Assembly: GCA_958296075.1 (NCBI GenBank) | Contig: CATQHW010000002.1 | Span: forward strand, 62,001-126,000 | Direction: 5' to 3' | DNA: 64,000 nt | From: an uncultured Spirochaetia bacterium | GTDB taxonomy: Bacteria > Spirochaetota > Spirochaetia > SZUA-6 > Bin103 | Notes under the pieces: model-generated | The model's database searches: none | Seen by the model: only the letters and a program-made list of their open reading frames with translations | Told to the model about the DNA's origin: nothing | In this document: positions 24,785 to 33,701 of the stretch, piece by piece | How positions within the stretch are numbered: the stretch's first letter is position 1 | How the letters are laid out: every line of letters starts with the position of its first letter | Translations under genes and position numbers: made by a program

Positions 24785-26563
24785 ATGAAGGCGGCCACCC
24801 AGGCAGGAGTCCGCTTCGAGGTCGACGAGGCCCCTCCCCTGAGGATCGCCGCCGGCGGCGGGCTGCAGCTTGCCGCGCTGATGATCAACTCGGTCGTACT
24901 GGTGGCGGCGATCATCTTTCGGGCGGGAGGCGGGGGCGAGGCATCGCTGCGGTGGGGGGTGTTCGCGGCGGTCCTGTGCGCGGGCGTGTCGACGATCCTG
25001 CAGGGCCTGCGGTTGGGGCGGGTCGGCGCCGGCTACGTGATCGTGCACGGCACCTCGAGCCTGTTCATATCGGTATGCGTCACGGCGCTCGCCGAAGGCG
25101 GTCCGGGCATGCTGGCCATGCTGGTCGCCCTGTCGTCGCTGGTGCAGATCGCGCTGTCGGCGCGGCTTTCTCTGCTCCGCCGGGTGCTCACGCCGACGGT
25201 CACCGGTACGGTGATCATGCTGCTGCCGGTTACCGTCATGCCGATCCTGGCCGACATGCTCGGCCGGGTGCCGGCGGGAGCGGAGCCGGCGGCGCTGTTC
25301 AGCGCGCTGGCGACCGTCGCCGTCATCATCGCCGTCACGCTGAAGGGAAGCGGGCCGCTGCGGCTGTGGGGTCCGGCCCTGGGGGTGCTCGCAGGCGTGG
25401 TCACCGCCGCGCTGTTCGGTCTCTACGACGTCGGACTGGTCGCGCAGGCCGCGTGGATCGGTCTCCCGCGCGGCGGCTGGCCGGGCCTCGACGCCAACTT
25501 CGGGCCGGCGTTCTGGGGGCTGCTGCCGGTCTTCGTCATCCTGATGCTGGTCGGCTCGGCCAAGTCGATCGGCGTGGCGGTGGCGGTGCAGCGCGTGTCC
25601 CGGCGCGGCAGCCGGGCGGTCGATTTTCGCCGGGTGCAGGGCGCGGTGGCGGCCGAGGGGGTCGGCAACCTGCTCGCGGGTCTGGCGGGAACGGTTCCCA
25701 ACAACGGCTATCCGGCGGCGGTATCGGTGGTGGAGATGACGGGCGTAGCGGCCCGGTCCGTTGGGGTCGCCGCCGGCGCCGCGTTCGTCGCCCTGGCGTT
25801 CCTGCCCAAGGGGCTGGCACTGATTCTGGCGATCCCCGCCCCGGTGGTCGCCGCCTTCATCGCGATGGCGATGGCGTTGCTGTTCGTCGCCGGGATGCGG
25901 GAGGTCATACAGGCCGGAGCCGACTACCGCAGCGCGATGATCGTAGGAGTGTCGTTCTGGGCGGGGACCGGCTTGCAGAGCGGCGTGCTGTTCCCGGAGT
26001 TCGTCGCCGGGTTCGCGGGCGGCCTGCTGCAGAACGGCATGGCGTCCGGCTGCCTGACGGCGGTCCTGCTGACCTTGCTGGCCGAGCTGATCAAGTCTCG
26101 GCGCCGGCGCTTCCGGGGGCGGCTCGACATCGATGAACTGCCCCGGATCAACGTGTTCCTGGCCGACTTCGCGGGCCGCAACCGATGGCCGGCGGCGATG
26201 CGGGAGCGGCTGGAAGCGGCCAGCGAAGAGACCTTGCTGGCGCTCCTGCGCGCGGACGAAGTCAGTGCGGATGCCGGTGGCCGCGAAGCGCGCACGGACC
26301 GCCGCTTGGTGCTGTCCGCGCACCGGGCGGCGAACGCGGCGGTGCTGGAGTTCACGGCCGCGGCCGGGGAGGAAGAGAACCTGCAAGACCGCATCGCGCT
26401 ACTGAGCGAGCAGCCCGAACACCGGGAATGGCCCGAACACCCGGAGCGGGCCGTTTCGCTCCGGCTCCTGCGGCACCTGACGTCGTCAGTCCGTCATCAA
26501 CAGTTCCACAACGCCGACATCGTCACGATCCAGGTCGAGCCGGCGGCGGTCGTTACCGGGTAA
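24785..26563 (+). CDS. Xanthine/uracil-type nucleobase permease (NCS2) fused to a C-terminal soluble domain
   Basis: The first 440 residues are a nucleobase:cation symporter-2 permease: SVVLVAAIIFRAG, VGAGYVIVHGTSSLFISVCV, LTPTVTGTVIMLLPVTVMP and the substrate-site region GVGNLLAGLAGTVPNNGYPAAVS. A cytosolic domain of about 150 residues then begins at RRRRFRGRLDIDELPRINVF. It includes WPAAMRERLEAASEETLLAL, RLVLSAHRAANAAVLEFTAA and a C-terminal VTIQVEPAAVV strand, faintly like a GHKL/HATPase half-domain. Ordinary NCS2 permeases are 420-480 residues, so the fusion is notable. It may sense or regulate, which is inference. The 3' end overlaps the convergent NIPSNAP gene by 11 bp. Confidence 0.85.
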   Translation: MKAATQAGVRFEVDEAPPLRIAAGGGLQLAALMINSVVLVAAIIFRAGGGGEASLRWGVFAAVLCAGVSTILQGLRLGRVGAGYVIVHGTSSLFISVCVTALAEGGPGMLAMLVALSSLVQIALSARLSLLRRVLTPTVTGTVIMLLPVTVMPILADMLGRVPAGAEPAALFSALATVAVIIAVTLKGSGPLRLWGPALGVLAGVVTAALFGLYDVGLVAQAAWIGLPRGGWPGLDANFGPAFWGLLPVFVILMLVGSAKSIGVAVAVQRVSRRGSRAVDFRRVQGAVAAEGVGNLLAGLAGTVPNNGYPAAVSVVEMTGVAARSVGVAAGAAFVALAFLPKGLALILAIPAPVVAAFIAMAMALLFVAGMREVIQAGADYRSAMIVGVSFWAGTGLQSGVLFPEFVAGFAGGLLQNGMASGCLTAVLLTLLAELIKSRRRRFRGRLDIDELPRINVFLADFAGRNRWPAAMRERLEAASEETLLALLRADEVSADAGGREARTDRRLVLSAHRAANAAVLEFTAAAGEEENLQDRIALLSEQPEHREWPEHPERAVSLRLLRHLTSSVRHQQFHNADIVTIQVEPAAVVTG

Positions 26564-26870
26564 CGAAGGGCGCGGCGTTGAGGATGTAGTTTTCCCGGCT
26601 GACGATGTAGGCGGCGGCGGTGCTCGCCTTCATGTACGCCTGCCACTCCGGGTCCGCCAGCAGCGCAGCCCGCCGCTTGTCCCGGTCGGCCATGTCCTCG
26701 TAGGTCACGATGTGGGTGTAGCTGTCGACCTGCCCGGTTTCGCCGTAGCCGAATACCACCGCCTTGCCGAGGTGGCGGATATGCGCGGCTCGGCCCTGTT
26801 CTTCGTAGAGCTTGAGCTGATCGCGCACGGTGCCGTACCGGCAGCGGTAACAGTGAACGTCGTAGATCAT
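26553..26870 (-). CDS. NIPSNAP family protein
   Basis: The 105-residue product is a ferredoxin-like-fold dimeric alpha/beta-barrel protein of the NIPSNAP family (function largely unknown). Conserved features are the opening MIYDVHCYRCRYGTVRDQL, the HI-LGKAVVFGYGETG strand, SYTHIVTYEDMADRDKRRAALLADPEWQAYM, and ENYILNAAPF at the end. It is convergent with and overlaps the nucleobase permease by 11 bp. Nothing upstream hints at regulation. NIPSNAP genes often sit near catabolic or oxidative genes, but here the neighbours give no clear partner. Confidence 0.88.
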   Translation of the reverse strand: MIYDVHCYRCRYGTVRDQLKLYEEQGRAAHIRHLGKAVVFGYGETGQVDSYTHIVTYEDMADRDKRRAALLADPEWQAYMKASTAAAYIVSRENYILNAAPFVTR

Positions 26871-27005
26871 TCAGGCATATCCTTAGCGTGTAGTTTGAGA
26901 CAGTCGGCGGCCTCGGCGGCACGGTACGGGCTCCCGTCATGAGCGTCAAGTACGCGGTCGCTGCTGGTCATTGACACCGGGGACGTACCTCGGTACACAG
27001 CGGCC

Positions 27006-28796
27006 GTGCGACGCGGGGGTCTACGCTTCGTTCTTTACGTGATCGCGGCGGTGGCAGCGGCTGCCGTCGTGCACGCGGACGCCGGTGAGGAACCGGCCGG
27101 GTTGGAATGGACGGTCGTGCGGGAAGGCGCGTCGTCCCACTTCAGAGAGGTTGCCTGGAGCGGCTCCCGCTTCGTCGCGGTGGGGTCCTTCGGCGGAATC
27201 AGATACAGCAGCGACGGGATCGACTGGACCAAGGCGGCCGGGCCGGTCCATGAAACGCTCAGCGGGGTCGCCTGGAGCGGCGCGCGCTTCGTGGCGGTGG
27301 GGAATCGCGGCGTGACGCTGCACAGCACCGACGGGGCGCACTGGACGGCGGCGGCGGCCGGCCCGATCACGAACAATCTGCGGGCCGTTGCCCACGGTGG
27401 TGGGCGCTTCGTCGCGGTCGGCTCCGATGGCGCGATTCTGTACGGTGACGGCAGGAATTGGAGCGTGGCGGCCAGCCCGGTGGAACGCGATCTGCGCGGG
27501 GTCGCCTATGGCGGTGGGCGCTTCGTCGCGGTCGGCGTGGACGGCGCGGTCGTGCGCAGCGGCGACGGGATCGACTGGAGTGAAGGGGCCAGTCCGACCG
27601 CGGCGCGGCTCAACAGCGTGGCGTGGGTCGACTCCCGCTTCATCGCGGTAGGGACCGACGGCGTGATCCTGTACAGCGACGACGGTGGCGACTGGGCGGC
27701 GGCGGCCACGCCGGTTTCCGCTTGGATCTACGGCGCTGCCCGGAGCGGTTCGCGCTCGGTGGCGGTCGGGTTCGACGGCACGGCCCTGTACAGTGATGAT
27801 GGGATCGTGTGGACGGCGGCGGCCGTCCACACCGCGAACCATCTCTGGGGCGTTGCCTGGGGCGGTTCGCGTTTCGTGGCCGTGGGGATGGGCAGCACGA
27901 TCCTGCACAGCGACGACGGCCGCGACTGGACGGCGGTGGCCAGACCGGTCGCCGACCTGCCGGAAGCGGTCGCCTGGACCGGTTCGCGCTTCGTCGCGGT
28001 CGGGTTCGATGGCTCGATCGCGTACAGCGACGACGGCAGCGAGTGGAGTGCGGCGGCCAGCCCGACCGCCGACCGTCTCTTCGGCTTGGCCGGGAACGGC
28101 TCCCGGTTGGTCGCGGTCGGCGGCTACTGGCGGAGCGGGAGTACCACCCTGTACGGCAGCGACGGGATCGGCTGGACGGAGGCAGCCGGGCCCGAGTCGT
28201 CCGCACCCCTGCAAGGCGTTGCCACAGACGGTTCGCGCTTCGTCGCCGTCGGGGGGAACTGGGGAGACGGTGACGGCGTCATCGCCTACAGCGACGATGG
28301 CCTAGCCTGGACCGAAACGACCAACCCGGTCGCGAGCCATCTTGCCGACGTGGAGTGGAGCGGCTCCCGCTTCGTCGCGGTCGGGTTCGACGGCTCGATC
28401 GTCTACAGCAGCGACGGGATCGATTGGGCGGCGGCGGAGAGCCCGACCGAGCGCATCCTCGACGGCCTTGCCTGGAGCGGCTTGCACTTCGTCGCCGTCG
28501 GCGAGGGCGGAACGATCCTGCGCAGCGATGACGGGATCGACTGGACCGCTGCCGCCGTCCCGGTATCGCACTTTCTCTACGACGTGACGTGGAACGGCTC
28601 CCGCTTCGTCGCGGTCGGCGGTGCCGAGGACGGAAACGGCTCGTTCACCGGCGCCGCGGTCCTGCATAGCGAAGACGGGATCGACTGGACGCAGGCCGAC
28701 GGCCCGCTCGTTCCCACCCCCCTCCTGAGCGTTGCCTGGAACGGGTCCCGCTTCATCGTGGTCGGGCGCGACGGCACGATCCTCTCGATGCGATGA
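27006..28796 (+). CDS. Secreted 14-repeat beta-propeller protein (two sets of seven blades)
   Basis: A 596-residue protein with a short signal peptide (GTG start, RRGGLRFVLYVIAAVAAAAVVHA). It then has about 14 repeats of 36-45 residues, each with a core like GSRFVAVGxDGxIxYSDDGxxW. The SDDGxxW part is Asp-box-like (SxDGxxW). Fourteen repeats suit two seven-bladed propellers in tandem. Two blades have inserts (GYWRSGSTT and GAEDGNGSFTG). It is probably extracellular and binds or cleaves a polymer, but no catalytic residues can be pointed to. Its stop overlaps the start of the CotH-like gene (ATGA), so the two are made together. Confidence 0.82.
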   Translation: MRRGGLRFVLYVIAAVAAAAVVHADAGEEPAGLEWTVVREGASSHFREVAWSGSRFVAVGSFGGIRYSSDGIDWTKAAGPVHETLSGVAWSGARFVAVGNRGVTLHSTDGAHWTAAAAGPITNNLRAVAHGGGRFVAVGSDGAILYGDGRNWSVAASPVERDLRGVAYGGGRFVAVGVDGAVVRSGDGIDWSEGASPTAARLNSVAWVDSRFIAVGTDGVILYSDDGGDWAAAATPVSAWIYGAARSGSRSVAVGFDGTALYSDDGIVWTAAAVHTANHLWGVAWGGSRFVAVGMGSTILHSDDGRDWTAVARPVADLPEAVAWTGSRFVAVGFDGSIAYSDDGSEWSAAASPTADRLFGLAGNGSRLVAVGGYWRSGSTTLYGSDGIGWTEAAGPESSAPLQGVATDGSRFVAVGGNWGDGDGVIAYSDDGLAWTETTNPVASHLADVEWSGSRFVAVGFDGSIVYSSDGIDWAAAESPTERILDGLAWSGLHFVAVGEGGTILRSDDGIDWTAAAVPVSHFLYDVTWNGSRFVAVGGAEDGNGSFTGAAVLHSEDGIDWTQADGPLVPTPLLSVAWNGSRFIVVGRDGTILSMR

Positions 28797-30961
28797 CGGA
28801 CCGGACGGCTCGCGCGCTGCTTGCTGCGCTGTCAGGCGCGTTGCTGCTCGTATCGAACCGGCCGGCCGCGGCGCAGGAGGCTTCCAGTGACCGTTGGTTT
28901 GCCCTGGACCACGTGCTCGACGTCGCCATCGAGATGGCGCCCGCGGACTGGGACCGCCTGCGCCGGCAGACGCGGACCATGGGGGATCTGTTAGGCGGCG
29001 ACGACTGCCTGGCCGAGCCGTTCGCCGGCATCTTTTCCTGGTTTGCGGCAGACGTCACGGTGGACGGCCGGCGGTACGGCGAGGTCGGCGTGCGCAAGAA
29101 GGGGTTTCTCGGCTCGCTCAGCGAGGAGAAGCCGGCGCTCAAGCTCCGCTTCGACAAGTTCGTGGACCACCAGGCGCTCGGCGGTGCGCTGGAGCGCATC
29201 ACCCTGAACAACAGCGTGCAGGACCCGTCGTTGCTCAACACCTGTCAGGCATATCAGGTGTTTGCCGCCGCGGGGCTGCCGGCGCCCCGCTGCAACTTTG
29301 CCAGCATAGCCGTAAACGGTGAAGAGCTGGGCCTCTACGTGCATGTCGAGGAGATCGAAAGCTCGCTTCTGGAACGCGCCTTCGCCGCTGCCGGGGGCAA
29401 TCTGTACGAAGGAACGGTAAGCGACTTTCGTCCGGGGTTCCGCGGCACGTTCGAGAAGGAGACCAACGAGGACGCCGGCGACTGGTCGGACGTCGACGCC
29501 GTCGTAGCCGCATTGCAGGATCCCTCGCCGGCCGGCCTGGAAGCCCTGGCCGCCGCGGTGGACCTCGACCGGTTCCTCACCTTCTGGGCCGCCGAGGTGC
29601 TGGTCGGACACTGGGACGGCTACGCCGGCAACCGCAACAATTTCTACTTCTACCGCGAGCCGGGCGGGCGCATCGTGTTCATCCCGTGGGGCGTGGATCA
29701 GACGTTCAAGACCACCGACGGGCCGTTCGATGACTTCGTGTCGCCGCCTTCGGTCATGGCGCACGGCGCCATCGCCCACCGCCTGTACGGCGACGCCGCC
29801 TGGCGGGCGGCGTATGCAGCGCGCCTCCGGGAACTGCTCGACACGGTCTGGAACGAAGCCGAACTCTTGCGCCGCACCGAGCGGATGGCCGCGCTCGTAC
29901 AGACCCATGCGTTGGCCGATCGGCGGGCCGAGGCGGCCGCCGACGCCGGCCGCGTCCGCCGGTTCATCCGCGGGCGCCGGGCCGAGCTCCTCGCCGACCT
30001 GGAGCCCGAGCCGCCGGCTTGGCCCTGGCCGCTGGCCGACTCCGACCTGTGCTGGGGAGAGGCGACCTCCGTCGACCTGCGGTTCGAGACCACCTGGGGC
30101 TCCAAGGACAGCGTCGATCCGTTCGCGGCAGGGACGGTGACCCGCTACCTGCTCGATGGAGCGGAGCAGCCGGTCGGGTACTCGGGCGCTACCGCCGGCT
30201 TGGCCAGCCCCGCAGAAGCGGCCGACGTCGGAGTCGAGAACGCAGCCTTCATCACCGTCATGATGCTGGGCCCCGACGCCGCCATCGAAGGAGTCACGGC
30301 CTGGCTGCCGCCGGACCGCGCCGCAGCCGGCGCTCGTCTGGTCATCGGCGAGCACGGGGTCGGCGGCGTGCTCTGGTCGATGCCGCCCGGCGCGGCCGCG
30401 CCGGAGGATTTCCACCCGATCATCACCGGCAGGCTGGAGTTGGACGCGGCCGGTACGAAACCCGGAGCGGCGGTCTCGGGCCGTTTCTACGGCACGCTCT
30501 GGGGGATCGCCGAACCGGCGGCGGCCGAGGACGGCGGCGAGGCGGCAGCGGCGGACCGGGGAGACTCCGGTCTGATCATCAACGAGGTGGCCGCCCGCGG
30601 CGAACCGCTCGACTGGTTCGAGCTCTACAACGCGTCGGGCGCGCCGCTGGCGCTCAGCGACTTCGTGCTGGCCGACGACCTGACCGATCGCGGCAAGCGC
30701 GCCCCGTTTCCGGCGGATATGATCATCCAACCGGGCGCCTATCTGCGGATCGAGTTGGACGGCGACGGCTGGCCCGGCTTTGCGCTCGGCAAGGACGAGG
30801 AACTCGGCATCTGGTCAGCGGACGGCCGCTTGGCGGCGCAGGTCGACTGGGCGGAGGGGCAGTCCGACCGCGGTACCAGCTACGCCCGCGTACCCGACCT
30901 CACCGGCGCCTTCCGCACCGTGACCAACCCCACGCCGGGCGCTCCGAACGATGCGCCCTGA
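28793..30961 (+). CDS. CotH-kinase-family protein with C-terminal lamin-tail domain
   Basis: The 722-residue secreted protein starts with a signal peptide (ARALLAALSGALLLVSNRPAAAQ). A CotH-type domain (about residues 30-390) contains GVRKKGFLGS, LKLRFDKFVDHQALGGALE, YVHVEEIESSLL, HWDGYAGNRNNFYFY and FIPWGVDQTFKTT, matching the spore-coat CotH protein-kinase family. A middle region (about 400-580) is unassigned. Residues about 590-700 form a lamin-tail-like Ig fold (LIINEVAARGEPLDWFELYN...), a module that often tethers secreted proteins to surfaces. The ATG at 28793 overlaps the propeller gene's stop. Kinase activity is possible but needs its catalytic aspartates checked. Confidence 0.85.
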   Translation: MTDRTARALLAALSGALLLVSNRPAAAQEASSDRWFALDHVLDVAIEMAPADWDRLRRQTRTMGDLLGGDDCLAEPFAGIFSWFAADVTVDGRRYGEVGVRKKGFLGSLSEEKPALKLRFDKFVDHQALGGALERITLNNSVQDPSLLNTCQAYQVFAAAGLPAPRCNFASIAVNGEELGLYVHVEEIESSLLERAFAAAGGNLYEGTVSDFRPGFRGTFEKETNEDAGDWSDVDAVVAALQDPSPAGLEALAAAVDLDRFLTFWAAEVLVGHWDGYAGNRNNFYFYREPGGRIVFIPWGVDQTFKTTDGPFDDFVSPPSVMAHGAIAHRLYGDAAWRAAYAARLRELLDTVWNEAELLRRTERMAALVQTHALADRRAEAAADAGRVRRFIRGRRAELLADLEPEPPAWPWPLADSDLCWGEATSVDLRFETTWGSKDSVDPFAAGTVTRYLLDGAEQPVGYSGATAGLASPAEAADVGVENAAFITVMMLGPDAAIEGVTAWLPPDRAAAGARLVIGEHGVGGVLWSMPPGAAAPEDFHPIITGRLELDAAGTKPGAAVSGRFYGTLWGIAEPAAAEDGGEAAAADRGDSGLIINEVAARGEPLDWFELYNASGAPLALSDFVLADDLTDRGKRAPFPADMIIQPGAYLRIELDGDGWPGFALGKDEELGIWSADGRLAAQVDWAEGQSDRGTSYARVPDLTGAFRTVTNPTPGAPNDAP

Positions 30962-31441
30962 CCGCGGTCGAGCAGGCGGGTCGCCCAACCTGAAGTCGCC
31001 GACCGGTCATGAGTTACGCCGCCGGTCGTCCAACGCCGCCGCGTAGTCGATGATCTGTCCGGTGACGGCACCTGAGCCCGGCTGATCTTGCGCCGCGCGC
31101 ACCAAGTGATTGAGGGCTTCGCCACGCTTACCGGTAATCCACAACAGACACGTAGCCGCCGTTCAGGTTCAACAAATCGTCGTTGCTGTCGATTGCGTAC
31201 TCGTTCGCATCATCGTGTACCGTACGGTTAGAGTGATCACGTGCGGCGTCAACCAGAATAGCACTCACGGCGCCGGCGCGTCTCGCCGGCGCGCGCTGTC
31301 GGCAGCGCTCGGACAGGAGACAGTCTCGATACGCGCGTGCTGCTGAGGCCGAACCGGGGAAAGCATGACCCCCGGCGCCGGGTGGCGCGATGTTGCCCGA
31401 CGACGATCGATCTACCGGGACCGGCATGCTACGCTGCAACG
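30962..31441. other. 480-bp gap without a confident gene
   Basis: No complete gene is seen. On the minus strand, an open stretch from 31162 down to a TGA at 31008 encodes about 50 residues with a protein-like look (LLWITGKRGEALNHLVRAA, then QIIDYAAALDDRR). It has no ATG or GTG in frame and begins right after a stop. It may be the tail of a decayed gene. The rest of the region, including longer arginine/serine-rich readings, looks non-coding. Confidence 0.3.
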
Positions 31442-32227
31442 ATGCCCACGTTCGAGTTGACCGACGATCAGCGGGAGTTCTTTGGCACGTTCGGCTTTCT
31501 GCACCTTGCCGGGCTGTTCGCAGAGGAGTTCACACGGATCGAGGACGCCTTCGAGGAACTCATCTGCAGCCGCGGCGGGGACGGCCATGACGGGCGGCAG
31601 CGGTTCGCGGTCGCGCCGTTTCTGAACCACAGCGAGTACCTTTGCATCCTGCTGGACGACGAGCGCCTGGACGGCATCGCCCGCGCTCTGTGCGGGGACG
31701 ACTACCAGTACTGGAACAGCGACGGCAACTACTACGTGGGTGATACCCGCTGGCACTCCGACGGGCCATGGCCTGACACGGTCGGCTTCGCGAAGCTGGC
31801 GATCTACCTCGATCCCGTCGACGCGGAGAGCGGCGCCCTGCGGGTGATACCGGGAAGCCATCGCCCCGGCGAGCCGTACGCGCAGATGATCGACGAACAG
31901 ATCCGCGGCAACCGGTACTGGGGCGGCGTGCCGGGAGACCGTATCCCCGCCTTTACCCTGACCAGTCAACCCGGAGACGTGGTGCTGTTCGCCCAGTCCC
32001 TGAAGCACAGCGCGTGGGGCGGGAGCGACCACCGCCGGATGTTCACGATCAACTACACGCGCGCGATCACCTCGGCGGTGCTGGAGCAGTACCACGCCGT
32101 GGTCCGCGGTCACGGCTACACCAAGGCGGACGTCTTCGGCGATCCGCCCGGCCCTCTGCTGAGCGGCGCCCCCGCCGAACGCCTGAGACACCTGAGCGCG
32201 CTCCTGGAGCACATTCCGGACGCCTGA
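31442..32227 (+). CDS. Phytanoyl-CoA dioxygenase (PhyH)-family oxygenase
   Basis: A 261-residue Fe(II)/2-oxoglutarate-dependent oxygenase candidate. The facial triad looks complete: HxD at H105/D107 (TRWHSDGPWPD), distal histidine H189 (SLKHSAWGG) and a 2-oxoglutarate arginine R199. The N-terminal ELTDDQREFFGTFGFLHLAGLF is the typical PhyH opening, and VDAESGALRVIPGSHRPGEP is the substrate-loop region. I start at ATG 31442; upstream frame is low-complexity. It stands alone between the CotH gene and the sialidase remnant. PhyH members hydroxylate very different small molecules, so no substrate is proposed. Confidence 0.88.
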   Translation: MPTFELTDDQREFFGTFGFLHLAGLFAEEFTRIEDAFEELICSRGGDGHDGRQRFAVAPFLNHSEYLCILLDDERLDGIARALCGDDYQYWNSDGNYYVGDTRWHSDGPWPDTVGFAKLAIYLDPVDAESGALRVIPGSHRPGEPYAQMIDEQIRGNRYWGGVPGDRIPAFTLTSQPGDVVLFAQSLKHSAWGGSDHRRMFTINYTRAITSAVLEQYHAVVRGHGYTKADVFGDPPGPLLSGAPAERLRHLSALLEHIPDA

Positions 32228-32254
32228 CCGACCGAAGGGAACCGAGGCCGGAGG

Positions 32255-32290
32255 TGCGGTCGAACAGGATCCGGTAGTCGGTTACCTGCA
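32255..32290 (-). pseudogene. Remnant of a sialidase-like gene start (paralogue of the gene at 37579-38712)
   Basis: Read on the minus strand, this stretch gives LQVTDYRILFDR, the same words as the N-terminus of the sialidase-like protein starting at 38712 (LQVTDYRILFDDD). About 27 of 30 bases agree. The rest of the gene is absent. In the other orientation the same bases open into a plausible protein tail (GYLQSADYPPARLADFARRW), so a breakpoint between two broken genes may lie here. Confidence 0.4.
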
Positions 32291-32431
32291 GAGCGCGGAC
32301 TATCCGCCGGCTCGCCTGGCCGATTTCGCCCGCCGGTGGATCGACGTCGGCGGTGGTCGACGCCGCAGCCGCTCAACGCATTCCCCCGCGATCTCCGCGG
32401 CTGCTACGCCCTGACGAGGACAGGAACGCCC

Positions 32432-33517
32432 TCAATACCGGTGATCGATGCTGCCGAACCGAGTCGGTTTGTCCCAGCCGGCGCCGCCGCGTTCGACCCA
32501 GTCGGCTACGCCGGCAATCAGCTCGTCGACGCCGTCGCGTGGCCGGCCGAAGATCGTGCGGCATACGGTGTCGTCGATCAGCGGCGCGGTGTCTCCCTCG
32601 CCGCCGGCCAGTTCCGGCGCACGCCGCAGCGCGCTCCCCAATGCCGACACGATCTCGACGACGCGGTGGCCGGGGCCGGACACGTTGACCGTCCACGGCG
32701 GATTGGCGCAGTGCTCCAGGCAGCGCAGCGCGACGTCGATGGCATCGCGCTGCGAGATGATGTTGACTGCCGGCACCGCAAGCGAGATCGGTGCGCCGCT
32801 GCGAATCATGTCGGCAAGGTCGCGCAGTACGCCGTAGCACAGGTGCTGCGCGTAGCTGAGGCGATAGTTGCAAATGCGTTGCCGGCTGTGCCGGGCGGCG
32901 GTGGTGGCGAAGGAAGCCTCGCGCGCCACCACCGACCAGCCGTAGACGCCCTGCGGCTGCAACTCCGCATCTTCGCGGCTGCCGCCGGTCAGGCGCGGTC
33001 CGATGGCAGCGGCTCTGCGTTCGGCGTCGCCCGGCCCGGCCGGCGCGTACTCGACACCGGAATACGGGTTGGTCGACGAGAATACCACGATGTTCGCGTC
33101 GCTGAACTGCTCGCCGGCGAGGTAGGGGACGATCGAGTTGACGTGAAACGCTCGCCGCCAGTCGGTGCCGCTGCCGAACTTGAAGCCGAGCATGTAGACG
33201 ACCTGACCGGACTGGGGCAGCGCGCTGAGGAAGTCGGGGTCGGTCAGGTCGCCGCGTACGCAGCGGACGCCATCGGTCTCCAGCGCCACGCGGGTGGCAT
33301 CGTCGCTGAAGGTCGATGCAACGACGACATCCCGTTCGATGCCCGCCATCCGGTCGGCGCGCCGGAGCGTCGCGGCCAACTCCGGTCCCATCTTGCCGCT
33401 GCCGCCGAGGATGATGACCGGTCCGTCGATCCGCGCCACCGCTTCGATCAACGCCGGCGACGGCTCGGTCATGAACTGTTGCAACGAGCGGTCGTCGTGA
33501 ACTTCGGCGAGCGTCAT
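32432..33517 (-). CDS. NAD-dependent epimerase/dehydratase-like (extended SDR) protein
   Basis: The 361-residue protein has a Rossmann opening VIILGGSGKMGPELAATLRR, then a DLTD acidic segment (RCVRGDLTDPDFLSAL) and NIVVFSSTNPYSG. GVYGWSVVAREASF corresponds to the family YxxxK region, but here the lysine position reads R, so the canonical catalytic pair is uncertain. I choose ATG 33517 because GGAGG lies 6-10 bp upstream of it, within the alternative ATG 33529. Convergent or divergent partners are not clear, but the asparaginase-like gene is on the same strand 185 bp away. A nucleotide-sugar or hydroxysteroid-type substrate is possible. Confidence 0.8.
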   Translation of the reverse strand: MTLAEVHDDRSLQQFMTEPSPALIEAVARIDGPVIILGGSGKMGPELAATLRRADRMAGIERDVVVASTFSDDATRVALETDGVRCVRGDLTDPDFLSALPQSGQVVYMLGFKFGSGTDWRRAFHVNSIVPYLAGEQFSDANIVVFSSTNPYSGVEYAPAGPGDAERRAAAIGPRLTGGSREDAELQPQGVYGWSVVAREASFATTAARHSRQRICNYRLSYAQHLCYGVLRDLADMIRSGAPISLAVPAVNIISQRDAIDVALRCLEHCANPPWTVNVSGPGHRVVEIVSALGSALRRAPELAGGEGDTAPLIDDTVCRTIFGRPRDGVDELIAGVADWVERGGAGWDKPTRFGSIDHRY

Positions 33518-33701
33518 GGGTGCCTCCATGAAGACCTCGGTGAGGTCAGGCGCTATCGTACCGCGCTGCGCATCGCTACTCGCCCGGCGATGCCGGCCGC
33601 GGCCGCCAAACCGGGGTACGGGGTGCTCGGTCCCCGGTCCCAACGGCGGCAGGATCGACGCCGGCATGCTGGCGCACCCGTGAGGTCGGGAGCCTGCGGT
33701 C

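Noticed and set aside
24104..26386. 760-residue minus-strand frame opposite the nucleobase permease
   Set aside because: Antisense to a permease with clear membrane segments; composition is Arg/Gln/His-rich noise.
31128..31439. 103-residue minus-strand frame
   Set aside because: No family resemblance, no ribosome-binding site, and composition changes abruptly along it.
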